A stretch of DNA of 64,000 nucleotides from CBDCKR01 sp964572045 (GCA_964572045.1 CAZNEI010000009.1:6445-70444), one strand, 5' to 3'; counted from the first letter of the stretch, positions 1 to 9,750 are shown. A program made the numbers and translations. Notes: generated by a model not told the origin, from the sequence alone.

Positions 1-138
1 CGCCCCCCCAGTGGTCGATCCGGCCAACGTCGAGCGAGCGAGCGCGGACTCGCGTCGGCGCCTCCTCGCCGAAGATCGGCCACCGGCGGTGGGGAACCTG
101 GCAGGTGGATCCGGGGCCCCCGACGATCGCGAGGTGGG

Positions 139-522
139 TCACTCCCCCGGCTTCGCTCTGATGCGTTTCCGCATCTCCTCTCCCCAGCGGACATATCGCT
201 CGATCTCGTCCGGCGGAATCCTGGCGTCCGCATCTCCGTATGCCGTCTCCATGCGCCATCTCAAGTAGACCCGCGGCGGAACGGGGAGAAAGGGAGGCCG
301 TAGGTACCATCGCTTCGACCGAAACGCCCAAGCGGTGCGCAGGAGTCCCGGCACGAGCCACGGCCGCTTCATGGCTGCCATTGCCAGGCTGAAATACGCC
401 GGTCCCGTGCGGATGCTCACCGTGGCGTGTCCGCGGAAGAGGGTTCCGGAAACACCTGATTCCAGGAAGTGCGCCAGCGACCCCAGAAAAGTAAGACGAT
501 CATCGTGACGGACAAGTTCCAC
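139..522 (-). CDS. Conserved hypothetical protein, 127 aa
   Basis: I do not recognise a named family. The protein is basic and aromatic-rich, with a Pro/Trp/Tyr-rich centre (WYLRPPFLPVPPRVYLRWRM) followed by an acidic, helical C-terminus ending in KRIRAKPGE. That uneven composition looks like a conserved small enzyme or binding protein, not a chance frame. There is no signal peptide or clear membrane segment. The first available start is a GTG at 522 with no good Shine-Dalgarno. An ATG at 550 lies one base out of frame across a run of seven G's (532-538), so the true start may be further upstream if that run is miscounted or frameshifted. It is divergent from the thioredoxin-domain gene that starts at 603, so the two may share a promoter region. 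Function unknown. Confidence 0.6.
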   Translation of the reverse strand: MELVRHDDRLTFLGSLAHFLESGVSGTLFRGHATVSIRTGPAYFSLAMAAMKRPWLVPGLLRTAWAFRSKRWYLRPPFLPVPPRVYLRWRMETAYGDADARIPPDEIERYVRWGEEMRKRIRAKPGE

Positions 523-602
523 GGGGACCGCGGGGGGGCGGCGAACGCATCGGCGTAGGTGGCTGGATCGCCCGGGGTCCGCTAAGGTGCTGGATCACTC
601 AG

Positions 603-2702
603 GTGCCGGAGTCGTCCGTGACCAATCGTCTGGCTCAAGAAAGCAGCCCATATCTCCTCCAGCACGCCGACAATCCGGTGGACTGGTACCCCTGGGGAAG
701 CGAGGCCTTCGCCCGGGCGAAGGCTCGCGACGTGCCTGTTCTCCTCTCCATCGGATACTCGGCATGCCACTGGTGTCACGTCATGGAGAAGGAGTCGTTC
801 GCGGATCGGACGACGGCCCGGCTCATGAATGCGGGCTTCGTCAACATCAAGGTGGACCGGGAGGAGCGGCCCGATGTCGATTCGGTGTACATGCGAGCCG
901 TTCAGGCGATGTCGGGACAGGGAGGCTGGCCGCTTACGGCCTTCCTGACGCCCGAGGGTGAGCCCTTCTACGGCGGTACGTACTTTCCGCCGGAGCCACG
1001 ACACGGGATGCCCTCCTTCCGTCAGGTCCTCGGCGCCATCGAGAACGCCTACCGGGAGAGACGGGACGAGGTACGGAAGAACGCGAGAGAGCTGCGGACG
1101 ATCCTCGAGCGCTCCAGCTTCGAGGCGGGAGAAGGACCGGTGAGCGGGGACGGAGACCGACTCGCCGGAAGGGATCTTCTTGATCATGCGCACCGCTTCA
1201 TGGCGTCCCGTTTCGATCCCACCCACGGAGGATTCGGGGGGGCGCCGAAGTTCCCCCAGCCCGTGACGCTGGAGTTCGTCCTGAGGGTCCATGCCCGCAC
1301 CGGCGACGACCAGGCGCTCGGCATCGTCGCGCATACGCTCCGGAAGATGGCGCGAGGCGGCCTCTACGATCATCTGGCCGGCGGGTTTCACCGCTATTCG
1401 GTCGACGCCCGCTGGCTCGTGCCCCACTTCGAGAAGATGCTCTACGATAACGCCCTCCTGGCACGGGTCTACCTGAACGCCTTTCAGGTCACCGGAGACT
1501 CGGAACTGGGCGCGGTGGCGGAGGGAACGCTCGGCCACATGCTACGTGACCTGCGCGCTCCGGACGGGGGGTTCTACTCCGCGTTCGACGCGGATTCGGA
1601 GGGCGAGGAGGGGGTCTTCTATCTGTGGACGCCCGCCCAGATCCGGAACGTGCTCGACGACGAGCTCGCCGCGCTCTTCGAGCGCTGCTACGACGTGAGT
1701 GAGGCAGGGAACTTCGAGGGCCGAAATATCCTGCACCTGCCTCACGACCTCGGGGCGGTGGCTCGGAGCGAAGGCGTGGAGCCGGGCGAACTCGCCTCGC
1801 TCCTGCGAGAGGCGGGAGGAAGGCTGCTCGAAGCCCGGAACCTCAGGGAGCCCCCCCTGCGCGACGAGAAAATCCTCGCGAGCTGGAACGGCATGGCGCT
1901 TCGCGCCCTGGCCGAGGCCGGCGGAGCCCTCGGCCGCGAAGACTACGTCGAGGCCGCCGCCGAGGGGCTCGAGTTCGTGCTCTCGGAGATGCGCACCGAA
2001 GGGCGGCTGCGCCGATCCTACAAGGACGGGCAGGCACGCATCGACGCCTTCCTCGAGGACTATGGAGCGATCGGCAACGCTCTCGCGACCCTGTACGAGG
2101 TCAGCCTCGATCCGCGCTGGATCGACGAGATCCGTTGGATCGCGGACCGCATCCTCGAGCAGTTCTGGGACGAGGAGCGCGGGGTGTTCTACGACGCGCC
2201 GTCCGATGGCGAAGAGCTGGTGGTCAGACCCCGCGACATCATGGACAACGCGACCCCGTCGGGAAACTCCCTCGCCGTCGAACTCCTCCTCAGGTCGGCT
2301 CACTTCTTCGGCGACGGCCGGCATCGAGAGGTCGCCGAGCGGATTCTCGACCGCGAGTCCGGATCGTTGGCGCGGTTCCCGGCGGCTTTCGGTCGTCTTC
2401 TCTCGGCGCTGGACCGCGCCGTGGCTCCTCCCGTCGAGATCGCGATCATCGGCGAGCGGCACGACCCGGGCACGAGCGCCCTGCTCGGAGCCGCCCTCGC
2501 GACCTATCTTCCCAACCGGACCTTGGCCAACGCGGCCCCGGGCGAGATCCTCGACCACACCGTCCCACTTCTCGAGGGTCGCGGGATGCGGGACGGGAAG
2601 CCCACGGCCTACGTGTGCGAGAATTACGCCTGTCGGGCACCCGTCGCCGAGCCGGACGCCCTGGCCGGGCAACTCATGGCGCGTACTGCACGGAGGTCGT
2701 AG
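603..2702 (+). CDS. YyaL/SPATA20-type thioredoxin-domain protein (DUF255)
   Basis: A 699-aa member of the YyaL / spermatogenesis-associated protein 20 family. The N-terminal ~165 residues form the DUF255 thioredoxin-like domain. It has the family's opening block (NRLAQESSPYLLQHADNPVDW, read in two parts) and a CxxC-type active site within SACHWCHVMEKESF near residue 57. The rest resembles an (alpha/alpha)6 barrel of the AGE/glycosidase type, with HFEKMLYDNA and DEKILASWNGMALRAL blocks characteristic of the family. Length matches the family (about 680-700 aa). Start is the GTG at 603; a second GTG at 618 is possible. No signal peptide, so cytoplasmic. The biochemical role of the family is not settled; redox or sugar-related functions have been proposed. 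The next gene, an E1 dehydrogenase, starts 82 bp downstream on the same strand, but nothing links the two functionally. Confidence 0.93.
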   Translation: MPESSVTNRLAQESSPYLLQHADNPVDWYPWGSEAFARAKARDVPVLLSIGYSACHWCHVMEKESFADRTTARLMNAGFVNIKVDREERPDVDSVYMRAVQAMSGQGGWPLTAFLTPEGEPFYGGTYFPPEPRHGMPSFRQVLGAIENAYRERRDEVRKNARELRTILERSSFEAGEGPVSGDGDRLAGRDLLDHAHRFMASRFDPTHGGFGGAPKFPQPVTLEFVLRVHARTGDDQALGIVAHTLRKMARGGLYDHLAGGFHRYSVDARWLVPHFEKMLYDNALLARVYLNAFQVTGDSELGAVAEGTLGHMLRDLRAPDGGFYSAFDADSEGEEGVFYLWTPAQIRNVLDDELAALFERCYDVSEAGNFEGRNILHLPHDLGAVARSEGVEPGELASLLREAGGRLLEARNLREPPLRDEKILASWNGMALRALAEAGGALGREDYVEAAAEGLEFVLSEMRTEGRLRRSYKDGQARIDAFLEDYGAIGNALATLYEVSLDPRWIDEIRWIADRILEQFWDEERGVFYDAPSDGEELVVRPRDIMDNATPSGNSLAVELLLRSAHFFGDGRHREVAERILDRESGSLARFPAAFGRLLSALDRAVAPPVEIAIIGERHDPGTSALLGAALATYLPNRTLANAAPGEILDHTVPLLEGRGMRDGKPTAYVCENYACRAPVAEPDALAGQLMARTARRS

Positions 2703-2784
2703 CGTGGCGGGGGCTCGCTCCACCCTCTTCGGGCGATTGGCTATGTTGGGGGCGGTGCGACGGTAACTGGATATCGGGACATCG

Positions 2785-4926
2785 ATGCGAGCAAACGAGA
2801 AGGAGCAGGAGAACATCGCCACGGTGGAGGGCCCGGGCCTCCATCCCGATTGGCTCCTGGAGGCCTACCGCACGATGGTCACGGCCCGCCGGCTCGACGA
2901 CCGCGAGATCGCGCTGAAGCGGCAGAACAAGATCTTCTTCCAGATCTCCGGCGCCGGCCACGAAGCCATACAGGTCGCCATGGCCGCCCATCTGACCAGC
3001 GGCTACGACTGGTTCTACCTCTACTACCGCGACCGGGCCTTGGCCCTGGCCCTCGGGCAGACCCCCCTGGACCACCTCCTCGGAGCCGTCGGGGCCCATG
3101 CCGACCCGAACAGCGCGGGCCGTCAGATGCCGTCTCACTTCGGCGATCCGCGGCTGCATATCGCGAGTTCGTCCTCTCCAACCGGCACGCAGTTTCTTCA
3201 AGCGGTCGGCGCCGCCGACGCCGGCCAACGCGCCGGAGTCATCCGTGATCTCGGGAGGGAGGTCGTGCGGCCCCGGAAGGACGAGGTCGTCCTCGTGTGC
3301 GGGGGAGACGGGGCCACGTCCGAGGGCGAGTTCTGGGAGTCCCTGAACATCGCGAGCAACCTCAAGCTGCCGCTCGTCTTCCTCATCGAGGACAACGGGT
3401 ATGCCATCTCCGTCCCGGTGGAGGTCAACACGGCGGGGGGGAGCATCTCCAAGCTCGTGGCTGGATTCCCGGACCTTCTGGTCGTGGAGTGCGACGGCAC
3501 CGACGTGGTGGAGAGCTACGCGGCCGCGGGAAAGGCGGTGTCTCACTGCCGCGCGCGCAAGGGCCCGGCGCTGGTTCACGCCCACACGACCCGCCCGTAT
3601 TCGCACTCCATGTCGGACGACGAGCGGATGTACCGGCGCAAGGCCGAGCGCGAGGATGAGGCGAGGCGGGATCCGCTCCCCAAGATGCGGGCGCTCCTCA
3701 TCGACAGCGGCATCTCGACGCCCCGGGAGCTTGACCTCTTGGAGTCTGAGATCGCGGCCGACGTGGCGGCTACCGCCGACGAGGCTCTCAGCCATCCCCA
3801 GCCGGACCCCGGGACCGCGCTTCGGCACCTCTACTCCGAAGAGATCGACGCGGCCGGACCCGGATTCGACAGCGAAGACGAACCCGAGTTCACCGACGAC
3901 CGGAACCTGACGGTCGTGGACCTCCTGAACGCATGCATGCGGGACGAGATGGAGAGAGATCCCCGGATCGTGGTGTTCGGAGAGGACGTGGCCGACGCCT
4001 CCCGCGAGGAGGTGCTCAGCGAGGTCAAGGGGAAGGGAGGAGTCTTCAAGGTCACCTACGGGCTCCAGAAGCGGTTCGGCGGGCTGCGCGTCTTCAACTC
4101 TCCGTTGGCCGAGGCCAGCATCGTGGGGCGAGCGATCGGGATGGCCCAGCGTGGCCTCAAGCCGGTGATCGAGATTCAGTTCCTCGACTACATCTGGCCC
4201 GCCTTCATGCAGATCCGGAACGAGCTCGCGACGATGCGCTACCGGACGGGAGGGGCGTTTTCAGCCCCCGTCGTGATCCGAGTTCCGTACGGCGGATACC
4301 TCAAGGGCGGAGGACCGTACCACTCGCAGACCGGGGAAACGCTCTTCACGCACACCCCGGGACTCCGCGTGGTGCTGCCGTCGAACGCGCTGGATGCGAA
4401 CGGGCTGCTCAGGACGGCGATCCGCTGCGACGACCCGGTCATCTTCCTCGAGCACAAGCACCTCTACCGGCAGGTCCACAACAAGGCCCGTTATCCGGGC
4501 AGGGATTTCATGATACCCCTCGGCAAGGCGAAGGTGGTCCGTCCGGGCTCGGACCTCACGATCGTGACGTGCGGGGCGTTGGTGAAGCGCTCGATGGACG
4601 CCGCGAAGACGGCGGCGGGCGAGCACGGAATCCAGTGCGAGGTCATCGATCTGCGGACGCTCTCGCCGCTCGACATGGACTCGGTGGCCTCTTCGGTCAA
4701 GAAGACCAACAGGGTCCTCCTGGCCCACGAGGACTCGCTTTCCTGGGGCATCGGCTCCGAGATCGCGGCGCGGATCGCGGACGAACTCTTTCCCTGGCTC
4801 GACGGACCCGTACGGCGCGTCGCCTCGCTGGACACGTGGGTCGCCTACGCACCTCGACTCGAGGAGGCGATCCTCCCTCAGCCCCGAGACGTGCTCGAAG
4901 CGGTCCTGGACCTCGCGAGCTTCTGA
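2785..4926 (+). CDS. 2-oxoacid dehydrogenase E1 component, fused alpha and beta subunits
   Basis: A 713-aa fusion of the E1 alpha and beta chains of a branched-chain 2-oxoacid (or acetoin/pyruvate-type) dehydrogenase. Residues ~10-340 are the alpha part. It carries the thiamine-diphosphate motif beginning GGDGATSEGEFWESLNIA near residue 172 and ending with EDNGYAIS about 30 residues later. Residues ~370-713 are the beta (transketolase-like pyrimidine plus C-terminal) part, with VVFGEDVAD, FNSPLAEASIVG and a C-terminal transketolase fold. The enzyme would decarboxylate a 2-oxoacid and pass the acyl group to lipoyl-E2. E2 and E3 genes are absent here. A fused E1 of about 700 aa is known in Bacteroidota and Gemmatimonadota. 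The start ATG at 2785 has a weak upstream site. Substrate cannot be fixed from sequence; branched-chain 2-oxoacids are the best guess. Confidence 0.93.
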   Translation: MRANEKEQENIATVEGPGLHPDWLLEAYRTMVTARRLDDREIALKRQNKIFFQISGAGHEAIQVAMAAHLTSGYDWFYLYYRDRALALALGQTPLDHLLGAVGAHADPNSAGRQMPSHFGDPRLHIASSSSPTGTQFLQAVGAADAGQRAGVIRDLGREVVRPRKDEVVLVCGGDGATSEGEFWESLNIASNLKLPLVFLIEDNGYAISVPVEVNTAGGSISKLVAGFPDLLVVECDGTDVVESYAAAGKAVSHCRARKGPALVHAHTTRPYSHSMSDDERMYRRKAEREDEARRDPLPKMRALLIDSGISTPRELDLLESEIAADVAATADEALSHPQPDPGTALRHLYSEEIDAAGPGFDSEDEPEFTDDRNLTVVDLLNACMRDEMERDPRIVVFGEDVADASREEVLSEVKGKGGVFKVTYGLQKRFGGLRVFNSPLAEASIVGRAIGMAQRGLKPVIEIQFLDYIWPAFMQIRNELATMRYRTGGAFSAPVVIRVPYGGYLKGGGPYHSQTGETLFTHTPGLRVVLPSNALDANGLLRTAIRCDDPVIFLEHKHLYRQVHNKARYPGRDFMIPLGKAKVVRPGSDLTIVTCGALVKRSMDAAKTAAGEHGIQCEVIDLRTLSPLDMDSVASSVKKTNRVLLAHEDSLSWGIGSEIAARIADELFPWLDGPVRRVASLDTWVAYAPRLEEAILPQPRDVLEAVLDLASF

Positions 4927-4939
4927 TCGAGTGACCGAG

Positions 4940-4956
4940 GAACGGCCCAACCGTTC
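4940..4956. terminator. Small hairpin between convergent genes
   Basis: Perfect inverted repeat GAACGG-cccaa-CCGTTC in the 58-bp gap between the convergent ends of the E1 gene (stop at 4926) and the MoeB-rhodanese gene (stop at 4985). No T-run follows, so it is a weak bidirectional terminator candidate only. Confidence 0.4.
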
Positions 4957-4984
4957 TCGCACGGAGGCGTATGCCTGACTCCGG

Positions 4985-6208
4985 CTAGTATCTGGGGAGG
5001 CTGGGGTCGACCTCGTCAGCCCACGCCAGGATCCCCCCCGTGAGGTTCTCTACGCGCCCAAACCCGGCGTTGACGAGCGCGGTGGCCGCCATGAGGCTCC
5101 GCGCTCCGGATCGGCAGTACACGACGATCCCTCGATCCCTGGGCAGCTCGGCCATGCGGGCTGGAAGAGTACCCAGCGGAACGCGGACGTCTCCGTACTC
5201 GTGCAGGCTCGCGATATCCCACTCGTAGGGCTCCCTCACGTCGAGCAGGAGCGGCGGCTCCTTTCCACCGAGGCGCTCCTTCAGCGCCGTCGGGGCGATC
5301 TCGCCCACGACGCCCGCGGGCTCCGCTCCGGCCCCCGACCGATCGGCCGGGGCGTCATCCGCCGGCTCGGAAAGATCGGCGTCACGAGAGCCGAGCCCGC
5401 AAAAGTCGTCGTAGTCGATGAGGCCCGTTTGGGTCGGGGAGTCTCCACAGACCGAACAGTCCGGGTTGCGGCGCAGCTCAACCTCCCTCCACGACAGGTC
5501 CATGGCATCGAAGATGAGGAGCCGCCCGCTCAGGGTGTGGCCCTTCCCAAGCACGAGCTTCACCGCTTCCAGAGCCTGCAGGGAGCCGATGATTCCCGGC
5601 AGAACCCCGAGCACGCCCGCTTCGGCGCAGTTGGGCACGAGCCCCGGCGGAGGCGGTTCCCGGAAGAGGCAGCGGTAACAGGGCCCGTCGAGTCCGAAGA
5701 CCGAGACCTGTCCTTCCCAGCGGAAGATCGAACCGTACACGTTCGGCTTTCCCGTCAGGATGCATGCGTCGTTGACCAGGTAGCGCGTCGGGAAGTTGTC
5801 GGTCCCGTCCACGACGATGTCGTACGGCGCCAGAATCTCCAGGGCGTTTGCGGAGCTCAGACGCACGGGATGCATGATCACGTCGACGTGGGGGTTGATG
5901 TCCGCCAGACGGTCCCTGGCCGACTCCAGCTTGGCGCGTCCGACGTCCCTGGTCCCGTGCAGGATCTGCCTCTGGAGGTTGGTGGCATCCACCTCGTCGA
6001 AATCGACGAGGCCTAGAGTGCCGACTCCCGCCGCAGCCAGATAGAGGGCCAGGGGCGAGCCGAGGCCTCCGGTGCCCACGACAAGCACCCGGGCCGCCTT
6101 GAGGCGCTGCTGGCCCTCGAGCCCGATCTCGGACAACGAGAGGTGGCGTGCGTATCGGGTCAGCTCAAGCGGCTCGAGGTCCGGAGTGGCGCGATCGGAG
6201 AAGAGCAT
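4985..6208 (-). CDS. moeB: MoeB/ThiF-family sulfur-carrier adenylyltransferase fused to a rhodanese domain
   Basis: A 407-aa protein of the E1-like ThiF/MoeB/HesA family with a C-terminal rhodanese domain. The nucleotide-binding loop is GTGGLGSP at residues ~45-52. Two Cys pairs typical of the zinc site are present (CYRCLF and CSVCGD). The rhodanese domain (~300-405) has an active-site loop YCRSGARS with a catalytic Cys. The architecture matches MoeZ/Uba4-type enzymes, which adenylate the C-terminal glycine of a ubiquitin-like sulfur carrier (MoaD or ThiS) and hand on persulfide sulfur. A linker of about 60 residues rich in Asp/Ala/Pro separates the domains. I chose ATG 6208 over upstream starts because homologous sequence begins just after it (RYARHLSLSEIGLEGQQRL). 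The sulfur carrier partner is not in this window, so molybdopterin versus thiamine or cysteine pathway is undecided. Confidence 0.93.
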   Translation of the reverse strand: MLFSDRATPDLEPLELTRYARHLSLSEIGLEGQQRLKAARVLVVGTGGLGSPLALYLAAAGVGTLGLVDFDEVDATNLQRQILHGTRDVGRAKLESARDRLADINPHVDVIMHPVRLSSANALEILAPYDIVVDGTDNFPTRYLVNDACILTGKPNVYGSIFRWEGQVSVFGLDGPCYRCLFREPPPPGLVPNCAEAGVLGVLPGIIGSLQALEAVKLVLGKGHTLSGRLLIFDAMDLSWREVELRRNPDCSVCGDSPTQTGLIDYDDFCGLGSRDADLSEPADDAPADRSGAGAEPAGVVGEIAPTALKERLGGKEPPLLLDVREPYEWDIASLHEYGDVRVPLGTLPARMAELPRDRGIVVYCRSGARSLMAATALVNAGFGRVENLTGGILAWADEVDPSLPRY

Positions 6209-6305
6209 GTCTCGCTCGATAGGAGGGTGTCGGATCTGGCAAAGTTGCACCCCGCGACGGGGTCCGGGTTCCACCCCCGCGGCCCCGGTGCCGCGTGGCG
6301 GCTCC

Positions 6306-8492
6306 CTACTGCTCCGCAGGGACGTAGCGCAGCCCCCCCTGAGCCGTGACCCGGAAGGCGGCAGCCTCCTGCGCCAGGGCGCTCACCTCTTCCGTGGGCA
6401 GCTCGGCGAGAGCCGCGGCATCGGCCAACTGCACGAACAGGAACTGGTAATGAAGCGGGATGTTGAGCGTGCTCCGATCCGGCCAGATCTCGCGGTCCCG
6501 GATTCCGCGGTAGCGATACACCTCCCGCACGAGCTTGAAGTTGCGCTCCATGTCGAACCACTCGGCACCCATGCGGTCCGTCCCCTGCACCCATCCCTCC
6601 GGGGACCCAGCGTCCAGATCCCGCATCACGAGCTTCGTCGTAAGGCCGTGACGGACGCCCCAGTCGCTCAGGCCGAGCTCCGACAGCAACCCGGCGGAAC
6701 TCGCGAAATAGACGGGGCGTTGTTCGATCGAGTCGTGAATGATGCTGAGCGCGAGCCGATGGCCCCGGTCCAGGTAGGTGCCCGCCGGGTAGGTGACGAC
6801 GACATCTCCGAGCGGCAGGGGGAGGTCCTCGGGGATCCGTCCCGACCCGACGGCGTCAAGAAGCTCGTCGGTCGCTCGAGTGATCGCCGAGTCCGGAACC
6901 GGTCTCGAGCCGTACAAGCCCTCGGCGAGCGTCTCGTCGAAGGGCCTCTGTCTCTCCGGTTCGGTCATCTCGCGGAGCTGTTTCGGATACCAGGAAGTGT
7001 GAAGGTACTGAAGGACGACGACACTGACGTCCTGCCGCACACCCTCGATCTCCTGCAGGTACCAGAGTGGGAAGGTATCGTTGTCCCCGTTCGTGAAGAG
7101 GACGCCGAAGGGCTCCACGCTCATGAGGAGGTCGTAGGCCCAGTCCCGGGCCGCGTAGTCACCCGACCGGCTGGCCCACGCCCAATTGTAGGTCATCGGG
7201 ATCAGGGCGATCACGAAGACCGGAGCCGCCCTCCAGTGGGCCGCTCCCCCGCCCCAATGATCCGATAGCGCCGCCCAGAATCCTGCGAGCCCCAGACCCG
7301 CCAAGTTACCCCAAACGAGGAAGCTCGCGACGAAGAAATAGTCTCTCTCTCGCACCTCGTGGGCGAGCTGGTCGGTGATGTGCGGCGCCAGCGAAAACCC
7401 GTACTTGAAGTTCAGATAGATGACCAAGCCGACGGTGAGCGTCGCCACGAGCCCGGCCACGTAGGCGAAGATGTAGCGGTCCGCCCGCCACACGACCAGC
7501 AAGCCCATCAGTCCCAGGGCCATGAAGAGCACCGTCACCCCAAGGCGCAGGCTCATCGGGTGCGTGTCCAGGGAAGCTCCCCTTGCCCACTGCCAGTCGA
7601 AGTACTGGAAGTAGTTGAGGAACTGATCACCGAGCGGCGCCTGCCGCTCGGTGATGGGAGGCTTCGCGTACTGCGCCCGGCTCAGCGACGAGGCGAGCGC
7701 CGGGCAGCCGGCCCTTCCGTTCGTGTAGATGGCCGCCGCCGTCCCGACGACCGAGTCGCACACCGGATCGCCTTCGTTGATGATCGGGTCCTGCGCGGCG
7801 CGGATGGGGAGGAATACGTTGAACGACAAGCCCACGACAAGCAGCGGTACGGCCCGCACCCAGAACCGAGAGGTCAACAAAACCCCCGGCCCCACCAGGA
7901 GCACGAAGAGGGCGAAGGCGGGCAGCGGAAGCACGGACATGAGGTGGTTGGTCACACCGAGCACCATCATGTAGAGCGCCAGCAGCAAGGCCCTCAGGCC
8001 GGCTGGCTCCTCCCGCCGGTCGTACCACCGGAGCAGGAGCCAGGAAGCGGCCGCCACGACGGCCACGCTTACCGTGTAGACCTTCTCGTTCACGTTCGAC
8101 TGGTGCCAGACGGTATAGGCCGTGGCACCGATGAGCGCGCCCGTCACGGCACCGAGGGTGGCCCTCCAACGCTCCCGGAGCACCCCGGACAGGATGCGGT
8201 GTCCGATCAGGAAGAAGAAGAACGTGGCCAGAGCGCTCGTGACGGCCGCCAGAAGGTTGATGCGGACGGCCACCGACAGCCCCAAGGGAGCCAGCATCAG
8301 GCTCCAGACTCGGGCGATGGAAACGAAGAGCGGGTTCCCCGGCGGGTGTGGGATTCCGAGAATGTGTCCCGTGGTGATGTACTCGCTGGCGTCCCACCAC
8401 GAGGTCGTCGGTGCGAGGGTGGCCGCGTAGAGGGCGAAGACTGCCGCTCCCACGAGGGCGCCAGCTCCATACGCCGGTCGATAGTTCGTCAT
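6306..8492 (-). CDS. DUF2723 polytopic membrane protein (glycosyltransferase-C-like)
   Basis: A 728-aa integral membrane protein of the DUF2723 / protein O-mannosyltransferase-like group. The first segment (ATG 8492) is hydrophobic and runs into the family block TSWWDASEYITTGHILGIPHPPGNPLF, with an acidic Asp/Glu pair in the first periplasmic loop as in GT-C enzymes. About ten or more hydrophobic segments fill residues 10-430. The C-terminal third is soluble and includes FTNGDNDTFPLWYLQE, a strongly conserved block of this family in Bacteroidota and Gemmatimonadota. The frame stays open for 155 codons upstream of 8492, but that stretch is compositionally unlike protein and overlaps the divergent hydrolase gene, so I reject it. 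Likely role: transfer of a lipid-linked sugar to a periplasmic acceptor. This is inferred from fold class, not shown. Confidence 0.92.
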   Translation of the reverse strand: MTNYRPAYGAGALVGAAVFALYAATLAPTTSWWDASEYITTGHILGIPHPPGNPLFVSIARVWSLMLAPLGLSVAVRINLLAAVTSALATFFFFLIGHRILSGVLRERWRATLGAVTGALIGATAYTVWHQSNVNEKVYTVSVAVVAAASWLLLRWYDRREEPAGLRALLLALYMMVLGVTNHLMSVLPLPAFALFVLLVGPGVLLTSRFWVRAVPLLVVGLSFNVFLPIRAAQDPIINEGDPVCDSVVGTAAAIYTNGRAGCPALASSLSRAQYAKPPITERQAPLGDQFLNYFQYFDWQWARGASLDTHPMSLRLGVTVLFMALGLMGLLVVWRADRYIFAYVAGLVATLTVGLVIYLNFKYGFSLAPHITDQLAHEVRERDYFFVASFLVWGNLAGLGLAGFWAALSDHWGGGAAHWRAAPVFVIALIPMTYNWAWASRSGDYAARDWAYDLLMSVEPFGVLFTNGDNDTFPLWYLQEIEGVRQDVSVVVLQYLHTSWYPKQLREMTEPERQRPFDETLAEGLYGSRPVPDSAITRATDELLDAVGSGRIPEDLPLPLGDVVVTYPAGTYLDRGHRLALSIIHDSIEQRPVYFASSAGLLSELGLSDWGVRHGLTTKLVMRDLDAGSPEGWVQGTDRMGAEWFDMERNFKLVREVYRYRGIRDREIWPDRSTLNIPLHYQFLFVQLADAAALAELPTEEVSALAQEAAAFRVTAQGGLRYVPAEQ

Positions 8493-8652
8493 CCCCTGCC
8501 CCGCCCCGAGGAAGTGAAGGCCGTCACGGATCCGTACGAGAGCTTGTAGCCCAACTCCCCCGAACGGTTCCCCGGTGCCCACGTCTCTGGAGAAGTTCCG
8601 TCTCGGGACGGCTGGCGGCCCCCTCCGCTGGGCAGGTAGCTTGAGCCGGCAT

Positions 8653-9750
8653 ATGCGCGCGATCAGAACTTTCCGCTCCGTGAGGAGCTGGCTCACCGGC
8701 AAGGCCGCGACGGTCGAGTACGAGACGCTCTTGGATCGAGGGGACCGAGAGGTTCCGGCCTCTGTAATACTGCCGCGTGGCTCGAGCCGGAAGCTGCCGG
8801 GCTGGATCGTGCTCCACGGGATCACGAGGCCGGGCCGCTTCCACCCCACGCTGCTTCGCTTTGTGCGGGCCCTCGCGTCGTCCCGTGCTGCCGTACTCGT
8901 CCCACAGGTCCCGGAGTGGAAGAACCTGCGCCTCTCCCCCGAGTCCACGCTTCCCACGATCCGGGCCGCTCTGGCCGGCCTGAGGCGCGTGAAGGCAGCC
9001 GACGACGGTCCTTACGGACTCATCGGCTTCTCGTTCGGCGCTCCCCAGGTGATGATCGCCGCGGCCCACCAAGACATCGCGGAGCAACTCGCGGGCGTCG
9101 TGGGCTTCGGAGGGTACTGCGACATGGAGAGCATGGTGCGATTCCAGATGACGGGAGAGTACGAATGGGAGGGGGTCACGCACCGTGTCCGGCCGGACCC
9201 GTACGGGAGGTGGATCATCGGGGGAAACCACCTGACCACGATCGCGGAGTACCGGGACGCCGGCGACGTCGCCGACGCCCTCTGGCGGCTGGCCGTCGAA
9301 GCCGGCGAGCGTCGCATCCTCGCCTGGGACCCTTCGTACGACATCCTCAAGAACGAGCTCCGGAGGCAGCTGGGCCCCGAACACGTCCACTTGTTCGACC
9401 TCTTCGCTCCCCCGTCGGATCGGGAGCCGGATCTGACCGGGCACGAGAACTTCGCCAAGCGGCTGGCCGACGCCGTCATGGTGTCGTCTCGACTCATGAA
9501 CCCCAAGCCCTTCCTGGCCGACATCGACGTCCACGTCCAGTTGATCCATGGCGAGGGTGACCGCCTCATCCCCTTCACCGAGACTCTACGGATGCAGGCC
9601 GCGTTCCCGCCGGACCGGACGGTCGACACGACGATTACGGCCTTCTTCTCGCATGCGGAGCAGGGAGGCCGGCTTTCGTCACTCCGCCGCGAGATCCGGG
9701 AGGGCGTAAAGCTGGCTCTCGCTTTGGGCCGCGCGCTGGGAATCGCGTAG
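8653..9750 (+). CDS. Alpha/beta hydrolase family protein
   Basis: A 365-aa alpha/beta hydrolase of unknown substrate. The fold is indicated by a first-strand block PGWIVLHGITRPGR (oxyanion-hole HG), a nucleophile-elbow-like G-F-S-F-G near residue 123 (LIGFSFGAPQVMIAAA), and a late VQLIHGEGDRLIPF block that normally carries the acid. A final His sits in FFSHAEQGG. All three catalytic elements therefore appear intact. No signal peptide, so probably cytoplasmic. ATG 8653 is taken as the start because upstream codons are low-complexity and overlap the 160-bp divergent promoter region shared with the DUF2723 gene. It could be an esterase, a dienelactone-hydrolase-like enzyme or a peptidase; the sequence alone does not decide. 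Confidence 0.88.
   Translation: MRAIRTFRSVRSWLTGKAATVEYETLLDRGDREVPASVILPRGSSRKLPGWIVLHGITRPGRFHPTLLRFVRALASSRAAVLVPQVPEWKNLRLSPESTLPTIRAALAGLRRVKAADDGPYGLIGFSFGAPQVMIAAAHQDIAEQLAGVVGFGGYCDMESMVRFQMTGEYEWEGVTHRVRPDPYGRWIIGGNHLTTIAEYRDAGDVADALWRLAVEAGERRILAWDPSYDILKNELRRQLGPEHVHLFDLFAPPSDREPDLTGHENFAKRLADAVMVSSRLMNPKPFLADIDVHVQLIHGEGDRLIPFTETLRMQAAFPPDRTVDTTITAFFSHAEQGGRLSSLRREIREGVKLALALGRALGIA

Noticed and set aside
8493..8957. 155-codon N-terminal extension of the DUF2723 gene
   Set aside because: Arg/Ser-rich, overlaps the start of the divergent hydrolase gene, and the membrane protein begins naturally at MTNYRPAYG.
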